Source: Eisenbergiella porci (lineage in GTDB: Bacteria; Bacillota; Clostridia; Lachnospirales; Lachnospiraceae). From it: DNA of 36,181 nt. The stretch spans positions 1-36,181 of the forward strand of contig NZ_VUMI01000057.1 in NCBI RefSeq assembly GCF_009696275.1, given 5' to 3'. This document shows positions 32,356 through 36,181 of this stretch, one piece after another. Each line of letters begins with the position of its first letter. Position 1 is the first letter of the stretch. Under the pieces are notes generated by a model. It had not been told where the DNA came from. It did not search any database and worked only from the letters and a program-made list of their open reading frames with translations. Made by a program: the position numbers and the translations under genes.

Positions 32356-34146
32356 TTATTTCGCATTCGCTTTATAAGCATCATAATACTTCTGATAAGT
32401 ATCGATATAATTCTGTACTCCCATGCTGTCCAGCTTCTGAAGATAAGTGTCCCAATCCTTGTCCACATCCAAATCCCCTGTTACGAACTGTACCGTAGCC
32501 TGGTTTACATATCCGCCGATGGTCAGGATACCTTCGGAAATTGTCTGTGCATCCTGTCCTTCGAATACCAGGTTGGGAACAATTGTATCATCCCCGGGAT
32601 CATACTTTGAATATTTCTCAGCGGCTGCCTGCAGATAATACTCGCCATCATGAGAGGGATCCTCAACTTTCACTTCACCGCGGAATCTTGCGGAACTGCA
32701 TCTGACATTGGCATCTGAAACCCAGGTTCTGTGCTTGTCAGGATATTCCTTTTCCCAGCCGTTTCCAAGCCAGTCATAATCCTCAGGAATTGTATATTTC
32801 TGGTAGGTAGGGGTACCGCCTGCAAGAGAAGTTCCTTCCGTAGTCCAGTCCCAGCCCAGCCCTTCCGGACCGAATGCCTGAACGTTAGTGCCTTCCTCGG
32901 TTGCCAAGAAGTCAAACAGCGCCACGGCAATTTCAGGGTACTTACAATTGGCGGAAATACTTCCGATACTGGAACCAAAGTAATTATCAAGCCCTTTGGC
33001 GGTCAGCCTTACTCCTTCAGGTCCTGCCACAGGTTCAATCACTTCCCAAGTCTGCCACTCACCGTCTTCATTCGCCCAGAACTCATCGTCTACCTGAGGG
33101 CCTCCGGCCGGATACATGGCTACCAGATGCGCATCTTCATTTTTCAGGGCCGCGGAGAACTGCGTATTATCCTGTGTAAAGGTCTGGTTATCCAGAAGCC
33201 CCTCTTTATAAAGCTTACTCATAAAACGAAGCGCTTCGCGGTATTCCTCCTTCATTACGGAATACTCAATTTTTCCGTCTTTCACAACGAGTCCCGCGCC
33301 AACCGTAGGATTGGTATTGCTCAAAGGATTATTGCACTGGATAAAGGAATTAATCATCCATACCGTAGGATCGGTAGCCCATCCGCCGATAAATCCGGTC
33401 ATTGGAATTTCATCCGCAATCCCATTGCCATTGGGATCTTCATTCTTGACCTTCACAAGGAAATCATACAACTCGTCCGTTGTTTCAGGGATTTTTCCTC
33501 CATTCAGCGCGTCTACCCAAGGCTTGTAAATGTACATTCTGTTCTGATACCTGCAGTGATAGCATTCATTCTGATCTCCATAGGTATAAATATTACCGTC
33601 AGACATAACAAGATCCGCTTTTCTCATCGGACTTTCTTCATTCATTTTATTCCAGTTCGGAGCATCTTTCAAGTAATCATTTAAAGGAAGCAGCAGCCCC
33701 TGCTGGCCATAAGACTGTACCTCTGATTTCGTCCAGTTGGTCGCAAGGAAAATATCGGGCATGCTTGCCGGATCCGTCATAACCAGATTCAGCTTGGTTT
33801 TCGCATCATCTCCGTCCACATCATATACGAAGTCAAGATGAATATTCGTTTTTTCCTCAATCCAGTCCGTTACATAATTATCCTGATAGGTACCGCCTCC
33901 GGTAGTTGTTGCATACACGAATACCGTCATATTCAGTTTTTCTTTCAGAGGAAATTTCACATCACTTACGGATGCAAAATCAAATGCTCCTGCCTCCCCT
34001 GTTTCTGCTGCGGCAGAATCTGCCGGAGCTGTTCCCGAAGCAGCAGTATCGGCAGAACTGCCGCAGCCTCCCAGAACAGAACCACATACCGCCAGTACTG
34101 TAATGACCGACAGCAGCTTCTTTCCAATCAATCCTTTCTTTCTCAT
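32356..34146 (-). CDS. Extracellular solute-binding lipoprotein of importer cassette 3
   Basis: This 596-residue lipoprotein has a signal peptide with lipobox LGGC, placing the lipidated cysteine at residue 28, then an A/S/T-rich linker. The two-lobed domain includes the loop DPNGNGIADEIPMTGF, shared with the cassette 2 protein. It is longer than the other two binding proteins here, so it may have extra loops that suit a larger ligand. The start follows AAGGAGGAAACAC. GH95 and GH2 downstream suggest a fucosylated or galactosylated oligosaccharide such as xyloglucan or host glycan fragments; this is inference. Confidence 0.92.
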   Translation of the reverse strand: MRKKGLIGKKLLSVITVLAVCGSVLGGCGSSADTAASGTAPADSAAAETGEAGAFDFASVSDVKFPLKEKLNMTVFVYATTTGGGTYQDNYVTDWIEEKTNIHLDFVYDVDGDDAKTKLNLVMTDPASMPDIFLATNWTKSEVQSYGQQGLLLPLNDYLKDAPNWNKMNEESPMRKADLVMSDGNIYTYGDQNECYHCRYQNRMYIYKPWVDALNGGKIPETTDELYDFLVKVKNEDPNGNGIADEIPMTGFIGGWATDPTVWMINSFIQCNNPLSNTNPTVGAGLVVKDGKIEYSVMKEEYREALRFMSKLYKEGLLDNQTFTQDNTQFSAALKNEDAHLVAMYPAGGPQVDDEFWANEDGEWQTWEVIEPVAGPEGVRLTAKGLDNYFGSSIGSISANCKYPEIAVALFDFLATEEGTNVQAFGPEGLGWDWTTEGTSLAGGTPTYQKYTIPEDYDWLGNGWEKEYPDKHRTWVSDANVRCSSARFRGEVKVEDPSHDGEYYLQAAAEKYSKYDPGDDTIVPNLVFEGQDAQTISEGILTIGGYVNQATVQFVTGDLDVDKDWDTYLQKLDSMGVQNYIDTYQKYYDAYKANAK

Positions 34147-34195
34147 GTGTTTCCTCCTTGTTTCTTTTTCTATAAATGGGTTTTCCCAGTTTATG

Positions 34196-35086
34196 CTAGC
34201 CTTTGACAGAGCCGATCATCACGCCCTTGACAAAATATTTCTGGACAAAAGGGTAGATAACCATTAACGGCAATGTACTTATAATAATAGTTCCATATTT
34301 TAACATTTCGCTCAGATACTGGTTTTTCGCTATTACCTGAGGATCTACAGACGAACTGTTCAGATTCACCTGAGACATCAGCAATATCCTGCGCAGCACC
34401 AGCTGAAGAGGATATTTATCTTCCGAATTGATATAAATCATCGGATTAAAGTAGGAATTCCACAGGGATACCGCAACCCAAAGGCACAATACTGCCACAA
34501 TCGGCGTGGAAAGCGGAATCACTATCCTGGAAAAAAATTTAAAATCCGAACAGCCGTCCATCTCCGCCGCTTCCATGAGTTCCTTTGGAATGGTCTGCTT
34601 AAAAAACGTCCGAGCCACAATCATGTTATAGGCGCTTACCGCTCCAGGGAGAACAATGGCCCACATAGTATCAATCAGTTTCAGATTCCTTACCAAAAGA
34701 TAAGTCGGAATCAGACCGCCGGAAAACATCATCGTAAACAAGAAAAGTCCTGTAAACAATTTTTGCCCCCGGAAGTCATCCCTGGACAAAGGATATGCCG
34801 CAAACAAAGTAAAAACAATGCTAATCAGCGTTCCGACAATGGTATATATGACAGAATTTTTATAACCGGACCAAATGGACTGATATTTAAATACCGCTTT
34901 ATAACTGTCAAAGGTAAATTCAACCGGCAGCAATCTGACCCTGCCCGCCATCAGCGCGCTTCCTGAACTGAAGGAACAGCTGATATTATAAATAATCGGA
35001 TATAGGACAATAACAAGAAGCAAGGCAAGCAATACATAGTTAATAAAATAAACTACCTTATCCTGTGTAATTTTTTTCTTTTTCAT
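34196..35086 (-). CDS. Oligosaccharide ABC transporter permease, YtcP/MalG type
   Basis: This 296-residue membrane subunit has about six membrane segments. The EAA loop is EAAEMDGCSDFKFFSRIVIP and the C-terminus QKYFVKGVMIGSVKG is typical. The start chosen is ATG 35086, five bases after AAGGTGG; the in-frame GTG at 35095 overlaps that site. It is second in importer cassette 3, 14 bp after the LplB-type gene, and is followed by the binding-protein gene after 49 bp. Energy must come from an ATPase encoded elsewhere. Confidence 0.92.
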   Translation of the reverse strand: MKKKKITQDKVVYFINYVLLALLLVIVLYPIIYNISCSFSSGSALMAGRVRLLPVEFTFDSYKAVFKYQSIWSGYKNSVIYTIVGTLISIVFTLFAAYPLSRDDFRGQKLFTGLFLFTMMFSGGLIPTYLLVRNLKLIDTMWAIVLPGAVSAYNMIVARTFFKQTIPKELMEAAEMDGCSDFKFFSRIVIPLSTPIVAVLCLWVAVSLWNSYFNPMIYINSEDKYPLQLVLRRILLMSQVNLNSSSVDPQVIAKNQYLSEMLKYGTIIISTLPLMVIYPFVQKYFVKGVMIGSVKG

Positions 35087-35100
35087 AGCTCCCACCTTCC

Positions 35101-36048
35101 TTAAATAAACCCGTTTCCGGTCAGCTTATCCGCAATCTTATTTGTTATCAGAATCAGGACCAGCCCCACTACGGACTGGAATAAACCGATTGCCGTGGAA
35201 TACGGATAATCCGGAAAGGTGGAAACCAACGATACCTTATAAGAATAAGTGGTGATGACTTCCGACATACTCAGATTGTTCTGATTCTGCATGGCAAGCA
35301 CCTTTTCATAGCCAATATTCAGGATGCTTCCCATATTCAGAATCATCATAATAACCGCGGTAGGCAGGATAGCCGGCAGATCCACATAGCGAATCCGCTG
35401 CAGCAGGGTCGCCCCGTCAATAATTGCCGCCTCATGCTGTTCCATATCCACGCCTGCCAAAGCCGCAATATAAATGATGGCACCGAAGCCTACTCCCTGC
35501 CATACGCCGGTCCATACGTACAAAGACGGAAACAGATTCGCGCTTCCCAGGACACTGACACCGAAGGTATCTTTGATAAATTTCCCCAAAATCCCAACCC
35601 TGGTATCCAGCATCAGGTTAATAATCCCCACGAACACGATCGTGGAAATAAAATAGGGACAATAAGTAATCATCTGAACGGTTTTCCTGAAAAAAATATT
35701 CTTCGCATAATTCAGAGACAATGCCAGCAGAATGGAACACGGCATGGTCACTACCATAGAATAAAGCGAAATAACCAAGGTATTTCTCAAGCACTCTTTA
35801 AAATTATAGTTATTAAAAAAACGGATAAAATTGTTCAGGCCATGATTCTCTGCCCACGGGCTGCCCCAGATACCCAGACTGACCTGATAGTTCTTAAACG
35901 CCAGCAGCACGCCATACATCGGCGCATAAGCAAATACCAACAGTAAAATTACCGGAAGGGATATCATCAGATACAATTGCCAGTGGGCCTTAAAATAATG
36001 TCCGAAGCTTCCCCTTCCTGTTCTTTTCTTTTTCCCCAACCTTTTCAA
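35101..36048 (-). CDS. Oligosaccharide ABC transporter permease, LplB type
   Basis: This 315-residue membrane subunit is first in importer cassette 3. The first helix is near residues 23-45 (LYLMISLPVILLLVFAYAP), and the EAA loop is EAAIIDGATLLQRIRYVDLP. It ends KIADKLTGNGFI. The start is TTG 36048, seven bases after GGAGG; an ATG within that spacer is in another frame. Its 5' end is intact, in contrast to the LplB of cassette 1. The promoter must lie in the last 130 bp of the window or beyond. Confidence 0.9.
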   Translation of the reverse strand: MKRLGKKKRTGRGSFGHYFKAHWQLYLMISLPVILLLVFAYAPMYGVLLAFKNYQVSLGIWGSPWAENHGLNNFIRFFNNYNFKECLRNTLVISLYSMVVTMPCSILLALSLNYAKNIFFRKTVQMITYCPYFISTIVFVGIINLMLDTRVGILGKFIKDTFGVSVLGSANLFPSLYVWTGVWQGVGFGAIIYIAALAGVDMEQHEAAIIDGATLLQRIRYVDLPAILPTAVIMMILNMGSILNIGYEKVLAMQNQNNLSMSEVITTYSYKVSLVSTFPDYPYSTAIGLFQSVVGLVLILITNKIADKLTGNGFI

Positions 36049-36124
36049 CGTACATCCTCCTAGTATAATAATGGTGTAGTCAAGAACGACTACTGGTTAA
36101 CAGTTACAAAGTCCAATCTAATAA

Positions 36125-36136
36125 ATCTATATAGAT
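36125..36136. promoter_or_regulatory. ATCTATATAGAT palindrome upstream of importer cassette 3
   Basis: A perfect 12-bp AT-rich palindrome lies about 77 bp upstream of the cassette 3 start codon. A weaker ACTG-GTTAA-CAGT dyad occurs near 36091-36103. Either might be an operator; AT-rich palindromes of this length also arise by chance. Confidence 0.3.
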
Positions 36137-36181
36137 ATAACGGAAGGAGGAGTTCCCCCTCCATCAGAAGTTATAGGACAA

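Noticed and set aside
32731-33684. Plus-strand open frame of 317 codons
   Set aside because: It lies entirely antisense to the third binding-protein gene, whose lipobox, loop motif and ribosome binding site are clear.
1-36181. CRISPR array, prophage, transposase or integrase
   Set aside because: No regularly spaced repeats, no phage structural genes and no transposase or recombinase motifs were seen on either strand.

Overview
The window looks like a chromosomal accessory region of a gut-type Firmicute, most likely Lachnospiraceae (Clostridia). The support is indirect: strong AGGAGG ribosome binding sites, moderate G+C, several LplB/YtcP/lipoprotein oligosaccharide importers without their own ATPase, YesM/YesN-type regulators, and GH120 and GH95 enzymes. 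No rRNA, tRNA, CRISPR array or recognisable insertion sequence was seen.

Layout. (1) 1-4120, plus strand: a frameshifted Crp/Fnr regulator, a YitT-family membrane protein behind a promoter and an intrinsic terminator, about 530 bp of degenerate DNA, then a second Crp/Fnr regulator with its own dyad operator and a TM1586-type nitroreductase. (2) 4380-10515: importer cassette 1 (LplB, YtcP, binding lipoprotein) on the minus strand, divergent from a sensor kinase and AraC-type response regulator. The divergent promoter and the 5' ends of both head genes are missing. (3) 10580-12590: an arsenic-type cluster (ArsR repressor, ArsP-like permease, CxxC thioredoxin-like protein) behind a near-perfect promoter with repeated dyads. 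(4) 12600-13800: a DUF1905-nitroreductase gene, frameshifted and then fused to the 3' part of a zinc-type alcohol/polyol dehydrogenase. (5) 13800-17030: a MacB/LolD-type ABC ATPase and FtsX-like permease with a structured leader. (6) 17040-18245: a small helical protein and an internal fragment of a GltD-like flavoprotein. (7) 18246-27358: a xylo-oligosaccharide locus, with an AraC-type membrane-anchored regulator and, in minus-strand order, LplB, YtcP, binding lipoprotein, GH43-like enzyme and GH120 beta-xylosidase. (8) 27646-36181: a second glycan locus on the minus strand, with LplB, YtcP, binding lipoprotein, GH95 fucosidase/galactosidase and a GH2 enzyme broken by an internal deletion.

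How the genes work together. Cassettes 2 and 3 are import-and-digest loci: a lipoprotein captures an oligosaccharide, two permeases import it (the ATPase must come from elsewhere), and cytoplasmic glycosidases without signal peptides trim it. In all three cassettes a hairpin lies directly downstream of the binding-protein gene. In cassettes 2 and 3 it sits before the glycosidases, which suggests partial termination or mRNA protection.

The most unusual global property is the density of broken genes: four deletion-like joints (about 7,866; 13,070; 17,640 and/or 18,118; 29,705) and two one-base homopolymer frameshifts (222-228; 13,629-13,633) within 36 kb. This is either real erosion of an accessory region or an assembly artefact, and read mapping would decide. 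I did not find a convincing wholly new multi-gene system. The best candidates for new biology are regulatory: the leader-terminator upstream of yitT, the repeated ATTGA-N6-TCAAT operators of the arsenic cluster, and the operator plus structured leader of the ABC exporter.
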